A stretch of DNA of 11,418 nucleotides from an uncultured Actinomycetes bacterium (GCA_903892335.1 CAITID010000016.1:1-11418), one strand, 5' to 3'; shown: positions 1 to 5,754, counted from the stretch's first letter. The notes: a model not told the origin generated them from the sequence alone. Made by a program: numbers and translations.

Positions 1-960
1 TCCTCTTTACTCTCCTGGCAACAAATGATTGAGCCGCTAGCCGTTGGTATGGCTGATGCGCTGGCAAATGTAATTAGTGGAACACAGGCTGGATTACCAG
101 TGGAGCTCTCTGGTACCCAAAACCAAAGTGAAGAGCAGCAAAAAGCGATGAAGGAGATGCTCGCCAGATTACTGCGCAGCTTCATGGGCACAATGATTGC
201 AACCCAACTTGGTCAAAGTATTGGAGCCATCGCTAACAACATTACTGGGGCAAATGATGCGGCAATTCCGTTAAGTTCTGGTGCACATTTAATTCCACAA
301 AATATTAATGAGTGGTCGCAAGGCCTTGGTTTACCAGAGGCAGAAGTTGATATTTACCTAGCGCTGCGCGAAGTAAGTGCGGCCAGGTTATTTGCAAGCA
401 CCCCGTGGTTAATGGGCTATATCCGTGATGCAATCACAACTTATGGCAAAGGCATCACAATTGATGTGGAAGCAATTCAACGCCAAGCAGAAGCTGCGAT
501 GTCGCAAGAGGATTTTGACATTAATAATCCGCAATCTTTATCTATTGCAATTGATCAAGGCTTATTCACACCACAACAAACGCCAGCACAAGAGTATGCG
601 CTAAACAAATTAGAGATGGCACTTGCATTAATTGAAGGTTGGATTGATCATGTTATTTCTGAGGTTGGTGCTCAGCGAATTCCATCCTTTAACGCATTGA
701 TTGAAAACTCTCGTCGAAGAAGAGCAACTGCCTCTCCGATGCAACAATTATTTGCAAACTTACTTGGCTTAGAGGTCTCCCCACGAAAGATGCGCGAGGC
801 GACAGCTTTCTGGAGTGAGGTTAAGGGCCTACGAGGAACTGATGGGCGAGATCGTTGCTGGGAAGATCCTGCGTTTTTGCCGATGCCAAATGATCTTGCC
901 GATGTTGCGGCATTTTTAAATAGTGTGACCGTTCCAGATGATCTCTCTGGTTTGATTTAA
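1..960 (+). CDS. Zincin_2 / DUF2342 family protein (putative zinc-dependent metalloprotease), 5' end missing
   Basis: The frame is open from base 1, so the gene starts upstream of the window; 319 C-terminal residues are visible. It resembles the actinobacterial Zincin_2 family (PF10103; M. tuberculosis Rv3195-like), whose members are usually somewhat longer. Recognisable conserved stretches are the helix with GTMIATQLGQSIGA, the segment GLGLPEAEVDIYLALRE, the block PWLMGYIRD followed by YGKGITID, the LALIEGWIDHV helix, and the C-terminal LLGLEVSPRKMREATAFW and GRDRCWEDP segments. The segment aligned with the family's HExxH metal site reads REVSA (367-381): the glutamate is kept and both histidines are absent, so zinc catalysis is doubtful. 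There is no signal peptide or membrane segment in the visible part. An M48-type peptidase gene follows 325 bp downstream on the same strand. Family assignment is firm; the peptidase function is not. Confidence 0.85.
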   Translation, partial: SSLLSWQQMIEPLAVGMADALANVISGTQAGLPVELSGTQNQSEEQQKAMKEMLARLLRSFMGTMIATQLGQSIGAIANNITGANDAAIPLSSGAHLIPQNINEWSQGLGLPEAEVDIYLALREVSAARLFASTPWLMGYIRDAITTYGKGITIDVEAIQRQAEAAMSQEDFDINNPQSLSIAIDQGLFTPQQTPAQEYALNKLEMALALIEGWIDHVISEVGAQRIPSFNALIENSRRRRATASPMQQLFANLLGLEVSPRKMREATAFWSEVKGLRGTDGRDRCWEDPAFLPMPNDLADVAAFLNSVTVPDDLSGLI

Positions 961-966
961 TTTAAG

Positions 967-1038
967 CGAACTCCCCGGGCGCACGATTTTGTATCTGCCT
1001 TCCCCTTGCAGATATAAAACGGTTATCCGAGGAGTTCG
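967..1038 (+). other. Long hairpin just after the Zincin_2 stop; candidate structured RNA
   Basis: An 8-bp outer arm (967-974 with 1031-1038, CGAACTCC/GGAGTTCG) encloses a further 4 bp (976-979 with 1026-1029), a small internal loop, and a 12-bp inner stem (987-998 with 1008-1019, one G-U pair) capped by a 9-nt pyrimidine loop. Roughly 24-26 pairs form in 72 nt, far more than expected by chance. It begins 7 nt after the upstream stop codon. No U-tract follows on either strand, so it is not a standard intrinsic terminator. It could be a 3'-UTR stabiliser, a processed small RNA or a protein-binding site. I recognise no known RNA family in it. Confidence 0.5.
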
Positions 1039-1060
1039 TAGTGGAAACCTAATTGAATAA

Positions 1061-1077
1061 AAGTTGAGAATCAACTT
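1061..1077 (+). repeat. Small inverted repeat, 7-bp arms
   Basis: AAGTTGA and TCAACTT flank a 3-nt GAA loop. It lies 22 nt after the long hairpin, and a T5 run occurs 11 nt downstream. It may be a weak terminator for the upstream gene or simply an operator-sized palindrome. The 1078-1200 stretch that follows is A+T-rich and holds nothing else I can support. Confidence 0.3.
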
Positions 1078-1203
1078 AATCTCACCGTTTTTGACGTGAA
1101 TTTATTTCAATTTTAGGCTCAATACTTTTTAAAACTTCACCAAAACCTCAATCTCTTCTGCATCCTTTAAATCAATTTAAGTTAAAATTGGCGCATCAGT
1201 GCT

Positions 1204-1220
1204 ACCTAGGAAATCTAGGT
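1204..1220. promoter_or_regulatory. Palindrome upstream of the M48 peptidase gene; possible operator
   Basis: ACCTAG and CTAGGT are separated by 5 nt and centred about 75 bp before the GTG start. The size and symmetry fit a repressor site or a small leader hairpin. The A+T-rich TAAAAT at 1183-1188 could be a -10 element, but I see no convincing -35, so the promoter itself is not called. Confidence 0.3.
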
Positions 1221-1231
1221 TTAAGCGGATG

Positions 1232-1293
1232 TGTGGATAAGGCTGTGGAGATCTCAACAATTTAGGTGGATAAGGTGAGGAAGCGGTGGATAA
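1232..1293 (-). promoter_or_regulatory. Cluster of three same-oriented DnaA-box-like 9-mers
   Basis: Reading the minus strand, 1232-1240 is TTATCCACA, identical to the classical DnaA box. Positions 1265-1273 and 1285-1293 are both TTATCCACC, one mismatch at the last base. Start-to-start spacings are 33 and 20 bp, close to three and two helical turns. The third box covers the GTG start codon of the M48 gene, and the second abuts its ribosome site. An A+T-rich stretch lies just upstream. No dnaA, dnaN or other origin gene is in the window, so an origin is not claimed; a DnaA-binding regulatory site is the more modest reading. Confidence 0.4.
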
Positions 1294-1960
1294 CTTTAAT
1301 CAAGCTGATCTATTCGCAGATATCTTGCCGCCCATGCCAATTAAACCAAAACCTGGAAATCGCACTCGACCATTCCAGCGCTCGGGTGCAAACTCAACTT
1401 CAATCTCAAAGCTACCTAATCTGCCGCCAGGTTTGCCCGAGTTTCGAGTAGTCCGCAAAGAGCGTCGCAAACGCAGCATCTCTGCCTTTAGATCAGCTGG
1501 CATTATTGAAATTCATATCCCAGCACGTCTAAGTAAGCGACAAGAGATTGAGTTAATACCAGAGATGATTGCAATGGTGCTAAAGCGGGAGGCCAAGGCA
1601 CGAAAGGGTGATGAGCAGCTTTTGCAGATCGCTTTAAAATTACTTGAGGAGTATTTACCTGATTTTTATGAGCGCCCTACCAGCATTACCTGGCGCAATA
1701 TGAATGAGCGATGGGGTTCCTGCACAACAGTTGATGGCACAATCAGAATCTCTGAGCGATTAATTAACGCCCCTGATTACGTTTTAAATTACATTATTTT
1801 TCATGAGTTAATTCATCTTCGAGTTCATGCACATGATGAGAGCTTCTATCAATATTTAAATCGGTACTCAGATCAAGATCGCGCCGAGGCTTTTCTTGAG
1901 GGTTATGAGAATGGCGTTCAAGCCGGAAATCTCACACCGGCTGCCCCAGTTAATGAATAA
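1286..1960 (+). CDS. M48-type metallopeptidase, YgjP/WLM-like (DUF45)
   Basis: A 224-residue protein. The C-terminal half carries the YgjP-like (PF01863) signature: RWGSC at residues 142-146, the zinc motif HELIH at 173-177, and a downstream histidine (H181 or H183, in HAHDESFYQYL) as the probable third metal ligand. The family is a compact cytoplasmic metallopeptidase related to Wss1-type proteases; its substrate is unknown. There is no signal peptide or transmembrane segment. The first ~50 residues are proline-rich and look disordered. The GTG start is chosen because AAGGTGAGG (1272-1280) lies 5 nt upstream; the next in-frame Met (residue 17) has no such site. Co-orientation with the Zincin_2 gene suggests a protease pair, but the 325-bp gap with its own structures argues for separate transcription. 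All catalytic residues are present, so this one is likely active. Confidence 0.88.
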   Translation: MDNFNQADLFADILPPMPIKPKPGNRTRPFQRSGANSTSISKLPNLPPGLPEFRVVRKERRKRSISAFRSAGIIEIHIPARLSKRQEIELIPEMIAMVLKREAKARKGDEQLLQIALKLLEEYLPDFYERPTSITWRNMNERWGSCTTVDGTIRISERLINAPDYVLNYIIFHELIHLRVHAHDESFYQYLNRYSDQDRAEAFLEGYENGVQAGNLTPAAPVNE

Positions 1961-1987
1961 GCCATAGCCGGCTTAAAATCCTTCACC

Positions 1988-2033
1988 TGCCTAATTTTTT
2001 AAGTTCTAGCGCTTTTTTTCCGCTTTTTAGGCA
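1988..2033. terminator. T-rich nested hairpin after the M48 peptidase gene; possible terminator
   Basis: TGCCTAA (1988-1994) can pair with TTAGGCA (2027-2033), and an inner 4-bp stem (2008-2011 with 2021-2024) encloses a T-rich loop. T runs of 6, 7 and 5 occur at 1995-2000, 2013-2019 and 2024-2028. It is the only terminator-like structure between this peptidase gene and the next gene. The T runs lie inside the structure rather than after it, so the call is weak. Confidence 0.3.
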
Positions 2034-2076
2034 ACTTATGCGTGATATTTGCACTTTTATGCGTGGAAAACCCCGC

Positions 2077-2153
2077 CTGCGCCCACCTAGACGGGTATGG
2101 TGGGCTCATTCGTACGCTCATGCAGGAACTTCCTGCGATAAGTGAGGGTGCGG
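2077..2153 (+). other. G+C-rich structured 5' region upstream of the DUF5679 gene
   Basis: In an A+T-rich genome this stretch is clearly G+C-rich without being coding, a common mark of structured RNA. Visible elements are GCCCACC (2081-2087) with GGTGGGC (2099-2105); the near-perfect hairpin GCAGGAACTTCCTGC (2122-2136), bracketed by CTCA (2117-2120) and TGAG (2143-2146); and a possible closing helix 2077-2084 with 2146-2153 that competes with the first stem. It ends just before the GGAGG ribosome site at 2159-2163, as a leader or riboregulator would. I do not recognise a known riboswitch class, and tRNA features are absent. Confidence 0.4.
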
Positions 2154-2169
2154 CAGATGGAGGATCAAA

Positions 2170-2328
2170 ATGGCAGAAGAGTACAAAGGCGAGGCTTACT
2201 GCGTTAAGTGCAAAGAGAAGCGCTCCTTTGAAGGACATGTAAAGGTCTCTGATTCTGGACGCCGTATGGCTCAAGGAATCTGCCCAGTTTGTGGCACAAA
2301 GGTAAACCGCATTCTTGGTAAGGCTTAA
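2170..2328 (+). CDS. DUF5679 family small zinc-ribbon protein
   Basis: A 52-residue protein with two CxxC knuckles: CVKC at residues 11-14 and CPVC at 38-41. The spacing fits a single zinc ribbon. The pattern YCVKCKEKR ... GICPVCGTKVNRI matches the DUF5679 (PF18930) family, short proteins found widely in actinobacteria and of unknown function. GGAGG at 2159-2163 lies 6 nt before the ATG, a strong ribosome site, and a strong intrinsic terminator follows 31 nt after the stop, so the gene is probably a monocistron. Basic residues around the knuckles would suit nucleic-acid binding, but that is inference. Its G+C-rich foldable leader may control it. Confidence 0.85.
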   Translation: MAEEYKGEAYCVKCKEKRSFEGHVKVSDSGRRMAQGICPVCGTKVNRILGKA

Positions 2329-2359
2329 TAAGTAACAAAGCAGTAACCTAAAAAGTAAA

Positions 2360-2399
2360 ACGGCGGCGCTCGGTTTAATCACCGGGGCCGCTGTTTTTT
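2360..2399 (+). terminator. Intrinsic terminator of the DUF5679 gene
   Basis: A G+C-rich hairpin, with left arm from 2361 (CGGCGGC then CGGT) and right arm ACCG then GGCCGCTG ending at 2393, has a TTAATC loop and a small internal bulge. It is followed by T6 at 2394-2399. It lies 31 nt after the stop codon. A second T6 at 2437-2442 has only a weak hairpin before it. Confidence 0.85.
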
Positions 2400-2466
2400 A
2401 TTGGGCTGATCTGATCGTTAATACCTAGTAACCCAGTTTTTTACGGTCGGTAGCTTTAAAAAACTT

Positions 2467-2518
2467 AGCGCTGATCTAATTACGCAATTTAGCCAATTAC
2501 CCACAGCGCTCGCAATTT
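2467..2518. repeat. Two paired short repeats in front of the ThiF-like gene
   Basis: CGCAATTT occurs at 2483-2490 and 2511-2518, 28 bp apart, and the palindrome AGCGCT occurs at 2467-2472 and 2505-2510, 38 bp apart. They lie directly upstream of the gene at 2548 and could be regulator sites. With such short units chance is a real alternative. An A+T run with TATTTTAAT (2524-2532) may hold the -10 element. Confidence 0.25.
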
Positions 2519-2547
2519 GAATCTATTTTAATAGCCACGCTAAGGGT

Positions 2548-3681
2548 ATGAATCTACAAATTAAAAGCATGTTCCCAAAGCTAGTTGCAGGGCAAAATCT
2601 TATTCAATTAAGCAACGGAACTTTCTATATCGGCTCCTCCCGTAGCGGCCATAATTTCTTTGAAAATGAGCAGTTCAGATTTTTACAGTATTGCAACGGC
2701 TCTCATGATTTACTGCAGATTTCAAAGATTATTGGCAGTGATATTAAAGTGCTAAGTCATTACTTAGCAATTGGCGTTAAAAACAAGTATTTACAAATTT
2801 TAAATCCACCAACAGAGACACCTTTAGAAAAAGGTGCAGTTGGAAATTTTGGTAATCGTCTTGGATCTAAAGCAGATAAAAATCTAACTAGGCGAGAGAT
2901 TGAAGCAGATTTCATCTCCGCCCAAGGCGCGGATGGATTGCAAACACTTAATGCCCGAGCCAACAAAGAGATTTTAATATTTGGTAGTAATAAATTTGCA
3001 TTTGCATTGCTGGCAGCTCTCTACGCCTCTGGCTTTAACAATTCTTCAGTAATCGGTAGCTTTGGAAAAGACGGTGGTCAAATAACCGCCGATGATATTT
3101 CCGGTGGTGTTATTGCGCCCTCAGATGTTGGTTCAACTTTAAATCAACTTAGTAAACGAATTTCGCGAGAACATCAATTAATCCATAAACCTGTTCAAGG
3201 TCTATCGGCTATCAATCTAATTAGCAACAAAGCACCCTCCTTAATCATTGCTATGCAACCAGTACCTGCTGATTACCAACAGCGTTGGTTAAGTGAATCA
3301 ACGCCGCATTTAGTCATCGGTCCAATAATTGATAATCAAATTGATATCGGGCCGTTAATTCTGCCAGGGCAAACTCCCTGTCTAAGATGTATTGATTTAG
3401 CAGCAATTAGTAATGCAATTGCGCCAGAGATTGCAACGCTTAAGTATTTGAATCAATTGGATTCATTACCAGCCGCCGTCTTATCCCTTGTGGTTGGTTA
3501 CACCTGTTTGGCAGCAGCTAGTTACCTGGATCAAGTTGGACCTAGTAGTGATTTGTTGACCGCCAGTGCGCTTCGAGTTAATTTGTCACAGATATGTAAG
3601 CAGTCACACATTTTTTGGCAAGGGAACTCGATGTGCGGATGTGGGGCAGATCTTGGAGAATATGCAGATGGCCAAAGGTGA
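2548..3681 (+). CDS. ThiF/E1-like, TOMM cyclodehydratase-type (TIGR03882-like) protein
   Basis: A 377-residue cytoplasmic protein resembling actinobacterial entries usually named 'TOMM precursor leader peptide-binding protein'. Residues 1-90 look like a leader-binding winged-helix domain. From about 140 to 325 lies a Rossmann-type E1 fold (EILIFGSNKFAFALLAAL), then GPIIDNQIDIGPLILPGQ and the zinc pair CLRC (C278, C281). The second pair, CGCG (C363, C365), sits near the C-terminus. The nucleotide loop lacks a clean GxGxxG, so adenylation is doubtful. No YcaO gene or evident precursor peptide is nearby; the family's role in this chromosomal context is unknown to me. AAGGG (2542-2546) is only 1 nt from the ATG, too close for normal use; an in-frame stop at 2518 rules out a much longer protein, so a near-leaderless start or Met8 (2569) are the options. 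It overlaps the ABC1 kinase gene by 14 bp, implying co-translation. Confidence 0.75.
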   Translation: MNLQIKSMFPKLVAGQNLIQLSNGTFYIGSSRSGHNFFENEQFRFLQYCNGSHDLLQISKIIGSDIKVLSHYLAIGVKNKYLQILNPPTETPLEKGAVGNFGNRLGSKADKNLTRREIEADFISAQGADGLQTLNARANKEILIFGSNKFAFALLAALYASGFNNSSVIGSFGKDGGQITADDISGGVIAPSDVGSTLNQLSKRISREHQLIHKPVQGLSAINLISNKAPSLIIAMQPVPADYQQRWLSESTPHLVIGPIIDNQIDIGPLILPGQTPCLRCIDLAAISNAIAPEIATLKYLNQLDSLPAAVLSLVVGYTCLAAASYLDQVGPSSDLLTASALRVNLSQICKQSHIFWQGNSMCGCGADLGEYADGQR

Positions 3682-5023
3682 TGAGAAAAGTAATGCGATC
3701 CCTAAATCAGGCAAGGTTCGTGGCGCAAAATTAGCATCACTGCCACTGTCCCTTGCAGGTAGAAGCGCAGTTGGTTTTGGTCGCCAATTAATTGGGCAAT
3801 CTGGCTCGCTCGTTTTACAAGAGATACAAGAGAAAACTGCTGAGCAAATTTTTCAAGTATTAGGTGAGTTAAAAGGTGGCGCTATGAAGTTTGGTCAGGC
3901 GCTCTCTGTCTTTGAAGCCGCCCTGCCAGAAAATATTGCTAAGCCATATCGTGAGAGCTTAACTAAATTACAAGAGGCAGCGCCGCCTCTACCAACTCGA
4001 GTTGTGCACTCAGTGCTAGCTAAAGAGTTAGGTGAGAATTGGCGGGATAATTTTTCACAGTTCACTGATAAGCCCGCTGCATCGGCTTCCATTGGTCAAG
4101 TGCATAAAGCAAAGTGGAAAGATGGCAGAGATGTTGCAGTAAAGATTCAATATCCAGGTGCTGCTGAAGCTTTAATCTCTGATTTAAATCAGATCCAAAG
4201 ATTTTCCAAGATATTTCAATTGGTACTTCCTGGCCTTGAGATGGCGCCATTACTTGAAGAGCTGCGCGCTCGAATTATGGAAGAGGTTGATTACCGTTAT
4301 GAAGCAAAGGCACAAGAGACTTACGCCCGGGTTTATGAAGGTGATCCAGATATTGCAATTCCAAAGGTTGTTCTTGCATCAGATCGCGTTTTGGTTAGCG
4401 AATGGTTAGAAGGCAAGCCACTTGCGAAGGTCATTGCTGATGGCACACAAGCTGAGCGAAATAACGCCGGAATTAAAATAGCCCGCTTTCACTTTACCTC
4501 ACCAGATCGCGCCGGTTTATTACACGCTGATCCACATCCAGGAAACTTTAGAATTTTAGCTGATGGCAGATTAGGTGTTTTAGATTTTGGTGCATGTAAT
4601 CGACTTCCGAACGGCTTTCCGGAGCCGATGAAACGCTTGTTAAAGAATGCCCTCGAAGATGACGCCGTTGCACTCTATGAAGGATTCAAAGAGGATGGCT
4701 TTGTTTTAAATGATGTTGAAGTTGATCCAAATTTAGTTTTAGAGTTCTTAGTTCCATTAGTTGAACCACTTCGCACTCCAACATTTAAGTACTCAAGAGA
4801 GTGGCTACGAGATCAAAGCGCCCGAGTTGGTGATCCAAGAAATCCAACTGCAAAGATTGGCTTCCAATTAAATTTACCGCCAGAGTATGTTTTGATTCAT
4901 CGAGTCACATTAGGAACGACTGGAATCTTCTGCCAACTTCGTGCTGAGGGCAACTTCAGGGATGAGGCTCTCTCATGGTTCCCTGAAATTGCACCGAGCA
5001 CTTACTCCTCACCTACAAATTAA
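3668..5023 (+). CDS. ABC1 (UbiB/AarF/COQ8-type) atypical kinase
   Basis: 451 residues from the chosen start, normal for actinobacterial ABC1 proteins. All UbiB landmarks are present: KFGQ at residues 74-77 (the inhibitory KxGQ motif), the Ala/Ser-rich nucleotide loop ASASIGQVH at 138-146, VAVK with the lysine at 159, the ExD element near 206-208, catalytic HADPHPGN at 286-293 and DFG at 306-308. Family members are ATP-binding protein-kinase-like proteins tied to isoprenoid-quinone biosynthesis or lipid homeostasis; the actinobacterial substrate is unknown. No membrane helix is evident. The frame stays open back to 3566, but that extension would lie inside the upstream gene. GGAG (3655-3658) serves ATG 3668 with a 9-nt gap (ATG 3662, 3-nt gap, is the alternative). 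The start overlaps the ThiF-like gene by 14 bp. One base separates its stop from the convergent whiB stop, with no terminator between. Confidence 0.9.
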   Translation: MAKGDEKSNAIPKSGKVRGAKLASLPLSLAGRSAVGFGRQLIGQSGSLVLQEIQEKTAEQIFQVLGELKGGAMKFGQALSVFEAALPENIAKPYRESLTKLQEAAPPLPTRVVHSVLAKELGENWRDNFSQFTDKPAASASIGQVHKAKWKDGRDVAVKIQYPGAAEALISDLNQIQRFSKIFQLVLPGLEMAPLLEELRARIMEEVDYRYEAKAQETYARVYEGDPDIAIPKVVLASDRVLVSEWLEGKPLAKVIADGTQAERNNAGIKIARFHFTSPDRAGLLHADPHPGNFRILADGRLGVLDFGACNRLPNGFPEPMKRLLKNALEDDAVALYEGFKEDGFVLNDVEVDPNLVLEFLVPLVEPLRTPTFKYSREWLRDQSARVGDPRNPTAKIGFQLNLPPEYVLIHRVTLGTTGIFCQLRAEGNFRDEALSWFPEIAPSTYSSPTN

Positions 5024-5024
5024 T

Positions 5025-5435
5025 TTAGCTTGCCACCTTTGCTGGCCGGCCAGGCATTCGCTTAGCTTGAATTACTTGACCATCATCAAATAACTCACCG
5101 CCCCAAACACCACATGGTTCTGCTCGCGATAGCGCACCAGCTAAACACTTTGCTTTCATTGGACAGCCACCACACAAAATTTTTGCTTGCGTGATCAATG
5201 CTTGATCCTCTGAGAAGTACAACTCTGGATCGGCAGAGTGGCATGGGATTACCGCAATTTCACTTCTCGTCTGGAAAATCTCGTTAACTGTTGAAGGATT
5301 ATCGGTGCGCTTGTAATCCTTATAGGAAATAACAGGAGCTTCGTCGTAAGCCCAGGTGACATCTCCTAATCCAATTTTGGCGGTTGGGCCTTCTGCCCAG
5401 CCAGGTACAAGTAGTTCGCTAAAGAGAACGCTCAT
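5025..5435 (-). CDS. whiB7: WhiB7-like (WblC-type) iron-sulfur transcription regulator
   Basis: 136 residues from ATG 5435 (GTG 5444, giving three more residues, is possible; AAGG at 5447-5444 precedes the ATG). The four 4Fe-4S cysteines are C65, C88, C91 and C97, with the CxxC at 88-91. The WhiB turn GVWGGE follows at 109-114, then a basic tail with GRP (128-130). The EPxGVWGGE context and the GRP-type minor-groove tail point to WhiB7/WblC, which binds the housekeeping sigma factor and activates antibiotic-resistance genes in Mycobacterium and Streptomyces. Oddities: the residue before GVWGGE is Cys where I expect Trp; the tail is PGRPAK rather than RGRPRK, so DNA grip may be weaker; and the ~64 residues before the first Cys are longer than in classical WhiB7. 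Position between uvrD2 and the ABC1 gene matches whiB7 in M. tuberculosis. A leader with an attenuator-like terminator precedes it. Confidence 0.85.
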   Translation of the reverse strand: MSVLFSELLVPGWAEGPTAKIGLGDVTWAYDEAPVISYKDYKRTDNPSTVNEIFQTRSEIAVIPCHSADPELYFSEDQALITQAKILCGGCPMKAKCLAGALSRAEPCGVWGGELFDDGQVIQAKRMPGRPAKVAS

Positions 5436-5471
5436 CGTTCTCACCTTTCCTTTCAGTTGATTTATTGAAAT

Positions 5472-5508
5472 AAAAAAGGACCCTACGAATCTTTAGATTC
5501 GCGGGCCC
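5472..5508 (-). terminator. whiB7: Intrinsic terminator/attenuator in the whiB7 leader
   Basis: On the minus strand a hairpin forms between 5496-5508 and 5478-5491: 6 bp (GATTCG/CGAATC type) with a 4-nt loop, a small internal loop, then GGG/CCC and GG/CC pairs. It is followed by U6 (5477-5472). It starts 18 nt after the leader ORF stop and its U-tract ends 36 nt before the whiB7 start, leaving too little room for a complete separate whiB7 promoter. Part of its 3' arm (5486-5490) can alternatively pair with ATTCG at 5520-5524, next to the leader ORF stop. Confidence 0.75.
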
Positions 5509-5526
5509 CTCGGCTGCTAATTCGGG

Positions 5527-5754
5527 TTAACCGATATAGCCACCAGGGGTGCGATCTGTTGTAAAGGTATAAAAACCCTTATAAGAGCGCTTATTGGTCC
5601 AATCTGAGCGGAATGAGGCTGCAGATGAGAGGTTTTTATTTGATGGGATCGTTGATGAAATGGCAAGCCAATTTTGAGCAGCGTTAATTGCCGCCCCAAA
5701 AATAACCGCACCAATTAGGTGTGATTGCTCATTTACTACGCTGGTTTTTGCCAT
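5527..5754 (-). CDS. Leader ORF upstream of whiB7 (75 codons), possibly leaderless
   Basis: ATG 5754 to TAA 5527, 75 residues. I recognise no protein family. The N-terminal third (SHLIGAVIFGAAINAAQNWL) is mildly hydrophobic, and the C-terminal part is rich in Ser, Thr, Lys, Arg and aromatics (SYKGFYTFTTD), ending in GGYIG. There is no ribosome site before the ATG, and a predicted promoter would start transcription at about this codon, so translation may be leaderless. Longer starts (ATG 5772, TTG 5790) would fall inside that promoter. The stop sits in the palindrome GGTTAACC (5525-5532), 18 nt before the terminator hairpin. Inside the ORF, 5569-5577 and 5631-5639 form a 9-bp inverted repeat, and 5581-5594 a small hairpin. 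WhiB7/WblC leaders are known to carry regulatory upstream ORFs, so this may be one, though it is long for that; a small independent protein is the alternative. Confidence 0.5.
   Translation of the reverse strand: MAKTSVVNEQSHLIGAVIFGAAINAAQNWLAISSTIPSNKNLSSAASFRSDWTNKRSYKGFYTFTTDRTPGGYIG

Noticed and set aside
967..1038. Integron attC site or SRP RNA
   Set aside because: The outer arms do not match RYYYAAC/GTTRRRY and no integrase or cassette is present; the conserved GGAAGGAAGCAG-type SRP tip is absent on both strands.
1059..1073. 15-bp sequence AAAAGTTGAGAATCA identical to 8559-8573
   Set aside because: One copy is in an intergenic hairpin and the other encodes conserved residues at the start of the EEP gene. 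Flanks differ completely and no further copies were seen, so chance in an A+T-rich sequence is the simpler explanation.
2041..2160. Possible tRNA or known riboswitch in the G+C-rich segment
   Set aside because: No T-loop, acceptor stem or CCA pattern, and no conserved core of the cobalamin, TPP, FMN, glycine, SAM or c-di-AMP classes could be found by eye.
1999..2382. Minus-strand 127-codon open frame opposite the DUF5679 gene
   Set aside because: The composition is not protein-like for this genome, no family is recognisable, and it runs antisense across a convincing small zinc-ribbon gene and its terminator.
3566..3667. N-terminal extension of the ABC1 kinase frame
   Set aside because: It lies wholly inside the 3' end of the ThiF-like gene, has no ribosome site, and is not part of the ABC1 family; GGAG at 3655-3658 supports a start at 3668.
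5517..5714. Second minus-strand frame (65 codons) overlapping the whiB7 leader ORF
   Set aside because: It is out of frame with the leader ORF, has no ribosome site, and neither its start nor stop fits the predicted transcript layout.
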